From NCBI GenBank assembly GCA_002221725.1, contig NJFT01000180.1, forward strand, positions 19,943 to 83,942: DNA of 64,000 nt, read 5' to 3'. Position 1 is the first letter of the stretch. Each line of letters begins with the position of its first letter. Made by a program: the position numbers and the translations under genes. Shown here in pieces: positions 32,547-42,792 of the stretch. This stretch comes from Scedosporium boydii. Its lineage: Eukaryota > Ascomycota > Sordariomycetes > Microascales > Microascaceae. The notes under the pieces are model-generated. The model made no database searches, was not told the DNA's origin, and worked only from the letters and a program-made list of their open reading frames with translations.

Positions 32547-34845
32547 ATGGCCCCTCAATGGCGTCGGTGGCTCTTCGCCCCCACGGACGAGGAGATGGGG
32601 AAGAAGGACGACGATAGGAAACCAAACTTGAGAAGCACGTGGGTACCCGCCTCAAGACTCACCCCTCGACGATCAGTGGCGCGTCGCCTCGTTCCTCTCC
32701 TCGTCATTATCGCGATATTCTACTTCTGCAAAGATTGGATTCGACCCGAACCCTCGGTCCCGAAAGAGTACAACCCGATATTTCCCAAGTACGGCGGCTC
32801 TAGTGCGTCCTCCGGGAACCGGCCGTGGGCGAACCTCTACCCTCCCGCCCGGTCTCCACCTAAATCGCCGCCGAATCAAGAGAAGGGCAGGCCGCGATCT
32901 GGCCAATCCCCCGCGCGAAAATTTAATGGCGATTTCACACTTGTACCCCTTGCGCGGAGCCTCCGAGAGATATCCATTACTGGCGGAAATCACAAGTACA
33001 ACAGAAACGTACTCTTCGTCTCGTCCAGTGCGAAGAGTGCTGCTGCGCTGCTGCCATTGGCGTGCGAGATGGCGAGGGAGAGACGGAGTTATGTGCACTA
33101 TGCGATAATGAATAGAAGTGAAAAGCCTTTGAAGGAGCTTCTGCGTTTGAATGGTGTTGACGAGTCGTGTGGGATCCTCTTTCATGGTACGATGGCTCCT
33201 GTTTCTTATCGCCGCCAGTAGACTTGCTGAAACTAAGGTATGAGCGCATTTAGATGCCCGGCCTGATCGCGCTGGCGAATCCGCCGATTTGCGAGTGAAA
33301 ATGGCTTCCGAGAGGGCGTTTTGTAAGTTTGCCGTTCGCTGTCTGCGCCGCCCTTGCCTACCTGGGTACTCATGCGATTATAGTCTACCTCGAAACTTAT
33401 ATTCACCCCCAAGCTGTTATTGTGGACGCTACTGAGACCGAGGAGACTACTTTCTTGGAAGCCCTACATGCGTATTTCGAGAAGAGCGACCAGTCCATCA
33501 TCGAGCTTCCCCACAACGGAGCCCAGCGGTTAGGATGGCTAGCGAAGCTCGATAGCGCATCCCTGTCAGGTGTGTCTAATGGCGTAAATAAGCACCCTAT
33601 TCTTGCTAACAACGTCCCTCGTAGCTTGGAGCAAGGTGAATTTCGAGATCGTCATTCACGCGCCTATGAAGGGGTCCGGGAGCTTAATCCGTCTCTTGAG
33701 ATCCTTGTCTGATGCTGATCTCACGCCCTTCCCCACCCCTCGTCTCACTCTCGAACTCCCCCATGAGATCGAGGAGGCAACATCTACCTTTCTCGAGAGC
33801 TTTTCGTGGCCACCCAGACGAGGAAGTTCCCCCTCGGCTCCCCAGATGCTCTCCCTCCGTCGCCGCTTGCCCCTTCACAGGATGGATGAGCAAAAAAGCG
33901 TCGAGAGGTTCCTAGAATCGACGTGGCCCAAAGCCCCTGAGTTTTCGCATGTTCTTGTCCTCTCCACGCAGGCCGAGATATCACGTCACTTTGCCCATTG
34001 TGCGTTACTCCTCGTTCCACAACACCTGACTTGGGGCGCATGAGCTCAACGCTAACCTTTTTTTCACAGACCTGAAATATGCCCTTCTCGAGTACCGATA
34101 TTCAGCTGCCGCCCGCCGGCAAAGATGGGACGAGAGACTTGTCGGAATAAGCCTCGACTTTCCCTCGACTTACCTGAACGCATCAGACCCATTTGCTCTA
34201 CCCAACCTCGCATCTGATTCCAAGGTCCCATCCCAAGATGAGACCTCTTTCCTATGGCAAGCACCCAGCAGCAACGCCATGCTCATCCTCGGCGACAAAT
34301 GGGCTGAACTCCACGACTTCGTCGCCTACTCCGAAGAAGCGCGCCAGACCGCACCTAAACCCTCCGCACTGCTAACCGAAAAGCTAGTCAGCAAAGCCTT
34401 CCCCGCATGGCTAGAACGCCTCCTTCAGCTCTCCCGCCTCCGCGGCTATTTCACGCTCTACCCCAGCGTCGAAACAGCATCCGCCCTCGCCGTCATCCAC
34501 GAGGACCTCGCGCAGCTCCCCGAGGAGTACTCGGCCGACAAAGACGCTGCGGGCCTCGAAGCGCAGAAAACTCAAGCTCAACGGCGCAAAGAGCCGACGC
34601 TGGTAGTGTCCCACTCTGCTCTCGACGCCCTCCGCACGTTGCCTGATAGCGGCGTGTTACCCCCCTTCGGCGAGCTGCCGCTTTTAGGGTGGGAGGGGGA
34701 GAGGCGGTCGTTGGAGGAGTTGGATGATGAGGCGAGGGGGTATGCCAGCGAGTTTAGACGAGACGTTGGGAGGTGTACAGGTAAGGATGTCGAGAGGGTC
34801 AGGGTTAATGCTTCGGCGAAGGATTTGTTCTGTTGGGTGAAGTGA
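32547..34845 (+). CDS. Type II membrane glycosyltransferase 2-like protein, five exons
   Basis: The protein matches a fungal family usually annotated as putative glycosyltransferase 2; substrate unknown. Exons: 32547-33186, 33254-33322, 33384-33569, 33625-33999, 34070-34845. All junctions are GT-AG and frame-consistent, giving 681 residues. A short cytosolic N-terminus is followed by one membrane anchor (about 47-61, VARRLVPLLVIIAIFYF) and a Pro-rich stem, so a Golgi/ER-lumen enzyme is likely. Conserved stretches include FHDARPDRAGES (exon 1/2 junction), ETYIHPQAVIVDATE (exon 3), VNFEIVIHAPMKGSGSL (exon 4) and SFLWQAPSSNAMLILGD (exon 5). The 'HDARPD' and 'YIHPQA' blocks arise only after splicing, which supports the model. 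I cannot point with confidence to a catalytic DxD motif. Neighbours do not suggest a pathway. Confidence 0.75.
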
Positions 34846-35218
34846 GTGGGGTATGAAAAGCTGTGATAGTCCCTCTGCATTGGACTCTCGAGTGTAATAT
34901 TTAGATCAGTAATATGGGGATAGCAGCGTTTTTTGTTTCTTAAACCTGTCGGGATCAGGGAAAGGCTTCCTTATTTTAAGGCGTCATATGGTGTTGAGTT
35001 AGGGTTGTGCAATTTGATCTTTAAGCCATAATATCAATGATCATGATGGTTCATACTCATGCCCACTGCCTAGTCTCACCTATACCCAATTAACAGCATT
35101 GAAGTCCCATCCATTACCATGAAAATTCCAAGAGAAAAATACACCGTGTCCCTAGCAAGGGACAGCCGCAGCTTGATACGCCGCAAAATGCAACAGAAAG
35201 GAGAAACCAGGCTCAAGT
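34846..35218. other. Convergent 3' intergenic region, GT2-like / DUF202
   Basis: The 373 bp between convergent stops are A/T-richer than the flanking genes and carry no open frame of interest. 3' UTRs only, as far as can be seen. Confidence 0.55.
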
Positions 35219-36291
35219 TCACAGCGTTGGCTGCATCCACGAGAGAAGCTGCCTATACGAAGAAGCATGGCCGCCGGAGACCTTGGTGACGATGAGTAAC
35301 ACGACGCAGGTGCCCACGATGCATACAGAGACAATACCCAGAACCTAGGCGAACACCAATAACTGTTAGATTGCCCGTCCAGAAATGACAAAGGGGAGGA
35401 AGGAGAGGCTTACGATTTGCGTTTTCCACCCGGTTTGGACGAGGGCTGCTCTGCGGCTGTATTTGTTCACGGTAGCTGCTCATCCCGTTAGCTCTCATGA
35501 AAGTTCCAAGAAACGGGGATGGAGGGCTTCAATTGATGTATATATCTCAAAACTATGGAAGATCGAGAAAACGTTATGAAAGAAGAACAAAACTCACTGA
35601 TATAATTACCCAGGCCCAGACTCAAACAGCAAAGCGAAAGAAACCAGAACACGATACCCAGGGGTTTCGCCATCCGCAGCTCAATGGTACTCGGCTGAGT
35701 CTTCAGGTGGAACGACAGCACAATGGCATTGGACACGATGGCCATGTAGACCGATAGTCGGAGGTACGAGAGGAAGGCTAGAAAACCAGGGTTTTAGGTT
35801 AGGACGTCTCGGCCGGAATGTCTCGGCTTTCCCCCTAATTACGAGGAAGCGAGTTCATGGGAGAGGGGCTGGAAGGCGACAACTCACTTCGCTCATTCGC
35901 GCAATTATCCCGCGCATCGCTACTCTCGTTCTGGAAGAGAAGTGGTCCAAGGAACGGAGAAGCCCAAAACGTCGCAGTGCCGCTATACCCTCGCTCCCTA
36001 CTCGTCAATTAGCTTCCTGTTCGCCAATTGGCATTGAAAAATCCCCGCCCCCTTCCAACATCATGAATCCCTTCTCGAGGATGAGAACAAAGTGAAACCT
36101 TTCGCTCTCGGCAAGCCTGGAATTCTCAGTTTGAAAGACAGAACAATGGACGCTGCATACCCCAAAGCAGGCACGTCAACCGGCTTCCGCAGATCTTCCC
36201 ACCGGATCGGCGCACAGCACCCGGTGGCGTCTTCGGCATCGTATAACTCGTGCTCCGTCGCGGACATAGAAGCTGTTGTCATCGACGCCAT
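35219..36291 (-). CDS. DUF202 (YidH-like) small integral membrane protein, five exons
   Basis: DUF202 proteins are small three-helix membrane proteins of unknown biochemical role, found in bacteria and fungi. Exons: 36291-36161, 35997-35888, 35777-35598, 35475-35414, 35344-35219. Each junction is GT-AG and keeps frame: 202 residues ending QLLSWMQPTL. The family signature DARDNCANERTFLSYLR (71-87) is complete only when exons 2 and 3 are joined, the Thr codon being split, which strongly supports the splicing. Three hydrophobic segments follow: LSVYMAIVSNAIVLSF, KPLGIVFWFLSLCCLSLGLG, and VLGIVSVCIVGTCVVLLIV. The N-terminus (MASMTTASMSATEHELYDA) is hydrophilic. Because the exons are short, no single open frame shows the gene. 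It is transcribed in the same direction as MLH1, 540 bp downstream of the MLH1 stop. Confidence 0.88.
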
Positions 36292-36831
36292 TTTGCCTTT
36301 TTTTTTTTCCCCGCTATTGCCTTTCGTGAATCTGCGATCTGGAATGTCCTCTCCTTTATGCCGCAAAGAAAGAGAGAGAGAGTGTGTGTGTGTGTGTTTG
36401 TGTATGAGGAGGATTTTCAACTTGTCCCGCGCAGTTGAGCCTTGATGGGAAAATGGGAAGAAAGCAAATCGGCGTCGCTCCGCTCGCTTAATCTGATCAA
36501 TTGATGTTCACGGCTTCAAGAGGTGGGGCGATGGCACGAGATGTGGGCTTGGGATGGCAAGAAGAGAAAACAGTGTATACTCGACTAATCGGACTGTGTG
36601 GTGTAACATGCCTTCGCCGAATCTTGCAAAGATGAGGCCCAGGCCTACAGTGTGGGAATTATTTCTAGAGCTGAATCGATTAACATTGGTCTCTGGGAAG
36701 TGGCGCATATGGCGCAATCCATTAATTGACGGAATGATTCTTCCCTCTCCTCCAAACACAAAGCTCCAACCAAGCACTTGCAAGGCTGGTTGGTATAGTT
36801 TCATCGCTTCAAAGCCATGTCCTCGCTCTCT
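36292..36831. promoter_or_regulatory. Spacer between MLH1 and the DUF202 gene
   Basis: The 540 bp hold the 3' end of MLH1 and the promoter and leader of the DUF202 gene, both on the minus strand. A compound (AG)n(TG)n microsatellite occupies about 36370-36397, 80-105 bp upstream of the DUF202 ATG. No gene is seen. Confidence 0.5.
36370..36397 (+). repeat. Compound dinucleotide microsatellite (AG)n(TG)n
   Basis: About six AG units run straight into about seven TG units. On the DUF202 strand it reads (CA)n(CT)n and falls in the probable leader or core promoter. Confidence 0.8.
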
Positions 36832-39106
36832 CTAGCATCGTTCAAATACCCGATACAATCCCTTAAGATCCGCAACCTCCATAACTCCGGAATTCATTAA
36901 TCCCTTCGTAGCAACCAACCTCGCCTTAAACGCCGGAAACAAAATATGCTCCACCGCCCACCGAACATTCCTTCTCCTTTCCTTGATCTCCTCATCAATA
37001 TCCTCTTCCTTTGCTGACTCGTCGTCTCCGGGAAGCTGCGGCAGTTGTTCAGGCACGTAAAACGTCGCCAGCTCGCGCAGAAACGACTCGAAGCACGGTT
37101 TCTCCTCCATCCAGTTCACCGCGGGGCCGAGCCGAAGCAGGAAACGCGGCAGCTTGACGAGCGGCGGCGTGTACCCCTTCAAGAGAAGAGGGATGGATAT
37201 GAGCTCGCCGGTTGGCGACACCTCGAGGGAGAAATACTCGGAGAGCATTTCCCGTCTTTCGACGAGCTGTTCCGTGGCCTTTTCAACGAGGGCATCGACG
37301 TCGAAGTCGTTTTGTCCCGTGGGGGCCGTGTTCCTCTCCGTTTCAGCCGCCATTTTCAATGTTGTCCGAAGATCTAGGGCCGGCGTGAAGCGAATGGTTC
37401 CAAAGTTGCCAAAATCTGTAAGGCCGAGCTGGTAAAAGTATTCGTAACAGGCGTGGCCATAGTCGATAAGGTAGAGCTTGATGCCGCCTTGAATCGCTGC
37501 CAATCTCCGCCTCTCGTCCACGATGCCAACGAAGCTGTGGTTGGAGAATATGTCTGTGAGCTCGTAATGCATCTCATCTCGAACTTCGGCCCTGAGCTCC
37601 TTGACACTCGTGAGTCGACAGGTAACAGGCTGTCTATCCACTGTCTCGTAACTGATATCTTCTGGCAAGGTGGCGGCGAGGGTGTCCTTAGTGTCTCGTC
37701 CCGCCTGGCTATCCCCTGCCCTGTCGGTAACCACACCCGGTGCGGACGGAAACATTGTTGTGATTTTCCGAACACTTGTATCGGTGCGTACGAGCTCGTT
37801 CGAGTTTCTTCGTCTCTTACCCCCACTTAGCCCCGGCGTTTGGCGCGTAGGAGTTGCATCACCACCATCGAGCTGGGGTGAGATGGTCGTCACCTTCACT
37901 CCCGGGAGCAATGTCTGCGTCATAAAAGTCCGGCTCTTATCAACCGCTGCGAGTTTAGAGCTAATATCCTCGCAAATAGTCCGCACAATCTCGTCTTCGT
38001 GCTCAAACTTGACGTGACGTTTTGTTGGGTGAACATTGACATCAACACTGCGGGGATTTATCTCGAGGCTAAGATAAACAAAGGGATGGCCATTCTTGGG
38101 GAGAAAGTTCCTATACATCTCCTCCAGAGACTTTTTGATATCGCTCGACTCGACGCAGCGGTGGTTGACGAAAAGGAGTAGCGTAGTTTTCTTGTGGCTG
38201 TAATTGGCATTGGTAGCATAGCCGGTTGCCTTGAATCCCCAGCGCGGGTCTGCGCTCGTAAACTCGATAAGTTCATTTGCCACATCAGATCCGTGAATCT
38301 GGCGGATACGGTCCACAGTAGTGGCATTCGCCGACACCGACAGGCCGACGGAGGCGTCGCCAGCCTTCTTGCACGAAAAGGCCACTTTGTCGCAGTGGAT
38401 GGCGTATCTTCCCGCCATATCCATGATCTTTGCAAATTCTTCGCCCGGGGAGCGGAAGGCCTTTCGGCGAATAGGAATGTTGAAGAACAGGTCTTCGACT
38501 TTGATCTGGGTACCTTGCCTCCCGGCCGTGGATTTTGGTTCGGCAGGCATGCCCGGCTTTTGTGGCACCATCTTGCCTTCTAAATACTTCGCTTGCCAAG
38601 CGACGGGAGAATCTTTCGTCTTCGTCGTCACTGACAAGTGAGCGATTTGGCTGATGCTTGCTAATGCCTCGCCCCGAAATCCGTACGTCGTAATCTCCCT
38701 CAGGTCCTCGAAAGCGGAGAGCTTGCTAGTAGTGTGCCTTTCACAGAGAATGGCTAAATCGTCTTTCTGGAAGAGGCGTCTTCTTAGTGGCCGGCTCATC
38801 TACCAAGGTGAAATATATACTCAGCCACGAGCCAGAGTGCACATACCTCAATACCGCTGCCATTGTCCGTAATCTGCAGCAATTTCAACCCGCCGTCTTT
38901 TACAAGAATCTCGAGACTCGTCGCGCCTGCATCGACGGAGTTTTCCATTAGCTCTTTCAAGGCATTGACGGGGGCGATGATGATTTCGCCGGCCGCAATT
39001 TTGTTAACGACAGACTCTGCAAGAGCCTAGATGATGCAATGTTAGCAGCTCAAGGAGAAGGGAGTCAGGGAATAGAAGAAATAAAAGCGAAATAACTTAT
39101 TAAAAA

Positions 39107-39142
<36 letters not shown>

Positions 39143-39278
39143 CATAAAATAAAAAGAAGATAAAAATTAAAAAGTAAATAAATACCTTGATGCGGCGAGG
39201 GGGTCGCTGTCCATCACCAGAGTCTTCTGCTTTCCTTTTTGCCCCTGAGAGAGGGTCATCTATTTGCATAGAAGCCAT
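36832..39278 (-). CDS. MLH1: DNA mismatch repair protein Mlh1, three exons
   Basis: Mlh1 pairs with Pms1 (MutLalpha) and other MutL proteins to act after MutS recognises a mismatch, and also in meiotic crossing over. Exons: 39278-39186, 39026-38847, 38766-36832; introns of 159 bp (GTATTT...CTAG) and 80 bp (GTATGT...CCAG), both phase 0. The protein is 735 residues. GHKL ATPase motifs are intact: [13 protein letters not shown] (53-65, catalytic Glu), TDNGSGI (84-90) and [14 protein letters not shown] (117-130). The N-terminal second domain follows ([21 protein letters not shown]). The C-terminal dimerisation domain ends in the conserved GLYRVFERC, which contributes to the Pms1 endonuclease site. 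Exon 1 ([16 protein letters not shown]) is a short lineage-specific extension. Intron 1 is A/T-rich and holds a 12-unit AAT repeat. Confidence 0.96.
39107..39142 (+). repeat. (AAT)12 trinucleotide microsatellite inside MLH1 intron 1
   Basis: Twelve perfect AAT units, 36 bp, lie in the 159-bp first intron of MLH1 (ATT units on the coding strand). The donor is 43 bp and the acceptor 80 bp from the repeat edges. Confidence 0.9.
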
Positions 39279-41084
39279 TCCTACGAGAGGGAGATCACGT
39301 CGGTAGCAATGGTGAAAGTTGCGAGGCCGGAAAAGGCAGCTCTACTCTTGCCACAGGACGTTCGAGTCCCGAGCAATCCTTTACGAAGTGGGATTGTTCG
39401 AGTCGATATCAGCTGGATAATAAGGATCCTTGGCGTCTCGATAGATTAATGCTCCCAACTGCGATTCCCCATCGCCAGAGGTGAAATCACAAGCGGTAGG
39501 TGGGGCTGGAAACAAGTAATGGTCTTCAGCAATCAAAATCGAGGCTTTGGCGTAATGACCTCGCGCCAAGTGAGGCAGACCACGCGAGACCACGTGATCT
39601 CAGTTTTCCCCCAAAATCTTCCCAAACCGCCCGACACCTAGGAACGGAACCAACATATACTCATTCACTAACCGGTTCGGCCCAAGCTTTCGACCTACAC
39701 GGACCTTTCACACATCATCCCCGGACAACAAGAGAATCCCGGACCATGCTAGAAAAAAGGCGAACCGTTTTGAGCCACTAGTATTTCCTTGTACCTCGTA
39801 CAACTAAGCCGGAATAGTGTTGGGGTGGGATCAACCGACCCCGCTGACGGTGGTGTCAGGACAAGATGTAAGAGAAGGCCGTCACATACTTCATACGAAG
39901 TACCTGTGCACACACCTAACCAATAGTTAACTCTTCACTACTTCGCCGTAGGAAAGAGCACTGGTTAATAATAACATTGAAGTAACCCCAAATTATTTCT
40001 TCCTTCTGAGCTCAGAGCCCGGGTCCATTGGTATTGTCAATTGAAATAAGAGTGCTTGAACTTCGACAAGCCATTGCCTCGTAATGTTTCTATCATTTGA
40101 GATTTGGGCCTGCCCGGTACGAAAAAAGTCGGGATCGTACGTCAGAGAATAGCTGCGGCTAAGAAACCTGTACTGCGTGTTTGAGCCAGATCCCTTTAAG
40201 ATCCAAACCTTTCTTGTTGAAAGGAATATCGATACCTTGTTAGTCTGGTACTTTATCGGTGAGGGGGGACGCTCCCTTCAACGTCTGTTTTCGTACGAGA
40301 TTTTCGCACCTGATAAGTTTCATGTTCTCATCAACTTGCATGTTATGTAAGTACTAGACTCGTTCCGCCCACAAACCGACAGCCGTACTTCGTACCACTG
40401 AGCGCCTCCCCCACCGACCGGGCATCAACTCTGAAAGTGAAGCGGGCAGACGAAGTCTTTTGTACCTGTACCTCGGACTTTGCCGAGGTTCCCCTGCGGT
40501 CTACAAGTAATTCAGAGTACTGAGGTAGTCAAGGAGTCTGCAGCAATGTACATGTACTTTATTTTAGGGGTCTCGTCTATAGAATAATCGCCTGGGAACA
40601 TGGGGGTTGGCTGGATGGTTGGCTGGGTCGAACAAGACTTTAAGGGATGCAAGGAACGAAAACCGCAACTGCTGTTTTTGGTAATTTTCTCCATCATTCG
40701 TTGTACGCGTGCGAACGAACGCTCAACTTCGGAATAGTGTATAAATTCCCACCTTGAACCCACCCGTTCCTGTATGTTATTCTAGTTTACCTCATGAATA
40801 GTATATAAATTCTCACTTTGAACCCTCGTTCCTGTATGTTATTCTAATTTATCTCGTCATTGCCTTTTTGCCTTGGAAGAAAGAAAAGAAATATCACATT
40901 GCATCCTTCTATATCATTCCCCAAAGTCATGACCCTCACGTCTTGCACCACCCGAGGTGAGACAATGGAAATTGTCAACGACTCCTGCTCCATTGTTGGC
41001 GAACCCGCAACGTCAACGAGGTAAGGATATGAACAATGCCATAGAATCAACCCCCAAGTCTTATTCCAGGCTGTTCAAAGAATA
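39279..41084. other. Intergenic region upstream of MLH1
   Basis: This 1.8 kb holds the MLH1 promoter on its left and the region upstream of a hypothetical gene on its right. Between them I see no gene; the longest open frame is 93 codons. A 60-bp tandem duplication lies at 40732-40855. Confidence 0.5.
40732..40855 (+). repeat. Diverged 60-bp tandem duplication with only C:G to T:A substitutions
   Basis: Copy A is 40732-40793 (62 bp) and copy B 40796-40855 (60 bp). They differ by a small indel ('acc' against 't') and five substitutions; reading A to B these are G>A, C>T, C>T, G>A and C>T. Both copies contain a TATAAATTC motif. Confidence 0.85.
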
Positions 41085-41651
41085 ATGTCTAACCCTCTAA
41101 AACACCTGACCAGAGCACCATCCCCCGCCGTTCCATCCCAAATCCAAACTCACCGGGCCTCTGGCCTCTCGAACGGAGCCGCCGGCTTCACCACCATGAA
41201 CATCGAACAACTCCCCCAAACCCAGTCAGGAACAGCTGTCAGTGATGAAATAGTCGATCATAGCAGCTTGCTTGGCTATTTGCGCTTTCTTCAGCCCAGC
41301 AGTCCCCAAGGCCACATTGAATTGGGGGGCCCAGGTGCTGCTTCTGACACAATCGTGCACCTTCCCGGATTGGACGACAGCTATGGTTTTGATGTCTTGA
41401 GGGACTTGGCAATCGAGCCCCCACGTTTGTCAAGCCCCGCCGCTGTGGTTGGCGGCCCCACACTTCCCGCCATGTCCCCGGACAACCTAAATTTGGAGCT
41501 TGAGCTGCTGCTCCACGACCACTACACCAATCTGGCTGAGTCAACTGGCAATCCCATCTCGATGTCGCCAACCAGAGAAAATCCTACTGGAGCTCCTCCC
41601 TCGCAGAACGGTCACGGAGATCCCACAACTATCATCAAGAGAGGTAAATAA
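41085..41651 (+). CDS. Hypothetical protein, 188 residues or first exon of a longer one
   Basis: I do not recognise this protein. From ATG 41085 (MSNPLKHLTRAPSPAVP) the frame is open for 188 codons, with C-rich third positions such as GGC, ATC and CTC that look coding. The N-terminal third is Ser/Pro/Gln-rich; the middle has SSLLGYLRFLQPSS and VHLPGLDDSYGFDVLRDL; the end is Pro/Asn-rich. No signal peptide, membrane segment or known motif is visible. The frame ends KRGK-stop where the DNA reads AGAG/GTAAAT, a good splice donor, so the annotated stop may lie in an intron and more exons may follow. It could also be a chance frame. Confidence 0.45.
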   Translation: MSNPLKHLTRAPSPAVPSQIQTHRASGLSNGAAGFTTMNIEQLPQTQSGTAVSDEIVDHSSLLGYLRFLQPSSPQGHIELGGPGAASDTIVHLPGLDDSYGFDVLRDLAIEPPRLSSPAAVVGGPTLPAMSPDNLNLELELLLHDHYTNLAESTGNPISMSPTRENPTGAPPSQNGHGDPTTIIKRGK

Positions 41652-42792
41652 AATTTACCGAACTGATGCACCCAGGCTTAAGGCCCTAGGGTCACGGATG
41701 ATTTATGTTGCGTTTGAGTTTGAATGTTTTCAAGAAAAAAAAAAAGAAGAAAAAAAAGGAAAAAAAGAAGGAGAAAAAGAAAAAGAACAATAAAAGAAAA
41801 GGATTCTGTTTTCCTGGTCCTCGATTTCGATTCGAGTTTGCTTGTTTCAATGTTCCTTTTCCAGAAACATCCCTTTGCATACCGCAGCTGTCATGGCCGC
41901 CAACACCAAACAGAAAGGGGTGCAGAGGAATCTTCGCTTCAATGTAACAGCACTCACAGCCTTAAGCTGTTTGACTTTTCTCGCTCACTCAGTTTTAATT
42001 CCATCCCACGTCGAATATATAAATCATGCGCGTTCTGATTGCCCAGCCCCCACGCATGCTTCATCCCCCACGTGTAAACTCACCCTTCTTGCCTCGCATT
42101 TTTCAGCACTTCCCTCCATCTCACCAGTATTATACAAGGTAACGAGTGCCACTTCATCCACTTTCGAACCTCATCCTACACACCTTGCGTCTATCCTCAT
42201 GCCACCTCTGCGTCCAATTGCCTAAGATGCAGGTTCTGGAACCGAACCAAATGAGTTTGAACGCCTACAGTAGCCGACGGAAACCTTCGTCCTGGTTAAG
42301 GGGTTGCTGAGTATACGAAACCCCCAATATAAATAATCATCTTGGGGGTTGTAGACTGCTTCGCACGGGATGTAAGCGTTAGATAGGGCTGCCCTGTGGG
42401 GGAATCTAAAAGCCATCGAGGAATGTCATGATGTAAATCGATCAAAATTGCTCCTTCCCCGGACCGGTGTAAGGTATCAATTAAGGCAGTGCCTAATACT
42501 AAGAGACGATGAAAAAATTCTAAATACAACCTTGGTCCAGACTTTGGATGAGAAACGCTCTCCCGCTAGCGCTGCTCGCCTCGTCAAAGTATTGAGAGTG
42601 GGGGAAACCGGGGAGGAAACCATAAAGGACGCGTACAAGTTAGTGGAATACAAGGGAACTCGATGACCCACCTCACCGAGAACTGATGACCCCCCTCATC
42701 AAAGAAAGCTGATGACCCCCCTCATCACAGAAAGTTGATGAACCCCCTCGTCGAAAAACAAAGCCGACACCTCTCAACACAAGTCAACTTTC
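41652..42792. other. Intergenic region with purine tract and hairpin repeats
   Basis: This 1.1 kb lies between a hypothetical gene (+) and the BTB-bromodomain gene (-). It holds an almost pure A/G tract at about 41733-41805 and a four-unit 26-bp tandem repeat at 42661-42760. Short open frames on both strands at 42220-42670 match nothing I recognise. Confidence 0.5.
42661..42760 (-). repeat. Four-unit ~26-bp tandem repeat, each core unit a hairpin, in the probable 3' UTR of the BTB-bromodomain gene
   Basis: Units: 42661-42682 (diverged, 22 bp), 42683-42708, 42709-42734 (these two differ at one base) and 42735-42760 (diverged). The two central units each contain GATGA-CCCCCC-TCATC, a 5-bp inverted repeat with a six-base loop; in the mRNA sense of the neighbouring gene the loop is six G. 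The array starts 33 bp after that gene's stop codon. Confidence 0.85.
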
